From: JBLFWJ01 sp047611425
GTDB taxonomy: Bacteria; Bacteroidota; Bacteroidia; UBA10329
Direction of reading: 5' to 3'
NCBI GenBank assembly: GCA_047611425.1
Contig: JBLFWJ010000181.1
Coordinates: forward strand, 1 to 6,333
Length of the DNA: 6,333 nucleotides
Shown here: positions 5,612 through 6,333 of the stretch, piece by piece
Position numbering within the stretch: the first letter of the stretch is position 1
Layout of the letters: each line of letters starts with the position of its first letter
Position numbers and translations under genes: made by a program
The notes under the pieces: model-generated
The model's database searches: none
The model's input: only the letters and a program-made list of their open reading frames with translations
What the model was told of the DNA's origin: nothing

Positions 5612-6333
5612 TCAAAGACGACTATGCACCTTTTCCATGGCATCAATTCGCTCCTGAGCTGCTTTTAGAGCTGCAGCTTGCGGTGTGATGTTCTCTTTCT
5701 CAGCTTTCTTCAAAATTTCCAAAGTCGTATTTCGAATATTGGAAGTTCTAAACATCGCCTCTTCTTTTCCGTAACCGCTCAACTCAGAATAAACATTGAT
5801 TAAGCCGCCAGCATTAATCAAGAAATCTGGTGCGTAAACAATGCCTCTATCAACCAGCATTTGACCATGCTTAGCCTCCTGCTCCAATTGATTGTTTGCA
5901 GCACCCGCAACAACTTTACACTTTAGTTGCGCAATCGTGTCGTCATTTAACGTTGCTCCTAATGCGCAAGGTGCGTAGATGTCTACATCAATGGAATAAA
6001 CCTGATCAGAAGGAACCGGAGTGGCACCATATTTCTTCGCCATGTCTGCTACTCGCTCTTCACCAATGTCATTGATAAAAACTTTAGCACCTTCCTTAGT
6101 CAAGTAATCCACCAACGTTTCTCCAACGTGTCCAACACCTTGTACCATTACTTTCTTTCCAGAAAGGTCATCGGTTCCCCAAGTATAATGTGCAGCACCT
6201 TTCATTCCACAATAAACGCCATAGGCCGTTACTGGACTAGGGTTTCCACTACCACCTAATGATTCTGGAACACCGGTAACATGCTCAGTCTCATAGCTGA
6301 TGTATTCCATATCAACAGTCTCCATTCCAACAT
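5612..6333 (-). CDS. Leucine-dehydrogenase-family enzyme, C-terminal part (5' truncated)
   Basis: A Glu/Leu/Phe/Val dehydrogenase, most like leucine dehydrogenase, which reversibly deaminates branched-chain amino acids to 2-oxo acids using NAD. The frame stays open to the right edge (V-G precede the Met at 6325), so that Met is internal. About 239 residues are visible of a family length near 350-370. Seen in order, numbering from that Met: GGSGNPSPVTAYGVYCGMK (24-42); the Rossmann glycine motif GVGHVG (63-68); D86 ending the next strand, which favours NAD over NADP; PCALGATLND (119-128); AGAANNQLEQE; and YAPDFLINAGGLINV. The catalytic lysine region is outside the window. PCALGA and INAGGLINV favour leucine or valine dehydrogenase over glutamate dehydrogenase. 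A glutamate- or phenylalanine-specific enzyme cannot be fully excluded. It lies 27 bp upstream of nusB, and no terminator separates them. Confidence 0.93.
   Translation of the reverse strand, partial: VGMETVDMEYISYETEHVTGVPESLGGSGNPSPVTAYGVYCGMKGAAHYTWGTDDLSGKKVMVQGVGHVGETLVDYLTKEGAKVFINDIGEERVADMAKKYGATPVPSDQVYSIDVDIYAPCALGATLNDDTIAQLKCKVVAGAANNQLEQEAKHGQMLVDRGIVYAPDFLINAGGLINVYSELSGYGKEEAMFRTSNIRNTTLEILKKAEKENITPQAAALKAAQERIDAMEKVHSRL

Noticed and set aside
5605..5614. Ten-base palindrome TGATTAATCA over the stop of the dehydrogenase gene
   Set aside because: It is short, A+T-rich and has no loop or T-run. A single copy is not enough to claim an operator or terminator.
6323..6325. ATG at 6325 (minus strand) as the start of the dehydrogenase gene
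   Set aside because: The frame continues upstream as Val-Gly, matching the family's DVG segment, and the substrate-binding domain would be missing. The Met is internal.

Overview
The window looks like ordinary core chromosome of a member of the Bacteroidota, probably a flavobacterial- or cytophagal-type organism. Three things point there: a long-form NusB of 314 residues; a gene order of nusB, DUF1573 lipoprotein, yajC, YbbR-like gene and coaE that I recognise from that phylum; and a secreted protein whose C-terminus resembles a type IX secretion (T9SS) sorting domain. Start codons also lack Shine-Dalgarno sequences, and TAnnTTTG-type -7 boxes occur near several starts. Genus cannot be judged from the sequence.

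Layout. Positions 1-236 (+) hold the C-terminal end of ribosomal protein L20 (rplT), closed by a strong intrinsic terminator at 257-291. Two plus-strand genes follow: a 444-residue polytopic membrane protein resembling DUF6056/GT-C-type proteins (331-1665), and a 158-residue exported Kazal-domain protein with a putative T9SS tail (1686-2162). The second gene overlaps the end of coaE tail-to-tail by 20 bp, and a small hairpin lies inside the overlap.

From 2143 to the right edge everything is on the minus strand and tightly packed. In transcription order it is: a leucine-dehydrogenase-family enzyme (5' end outside the window), nusB, a DUF1573 lipoprotein, yajC, a YbbR-like membrane-anchored protein and coaE. 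Gaps are 27, 50, 29 and 25 bp, then a 4-bp overlap, so this is probably one operon, perhaps with an internal promoter before the DUF1573 gene. The products cover amino-acid deamination, rRNA transcription antitermination, Sec translocase support, an envelope protein and the last step of CoA synthesis. They look like a conserved housekeeping neighbourhood rather than one pathway.

I found no CRISPR array, tRNA, insertion sequence, phage gene or defence system, and I do not think the window holds a wholly new system. The best leads are the Kazal/T9SS protein, the unassigned membrane protein beside it, the large insertion in NusB, the convergent overlap with its hairpin, and a recurring -7-like box exactly 4 nt before three start codons.
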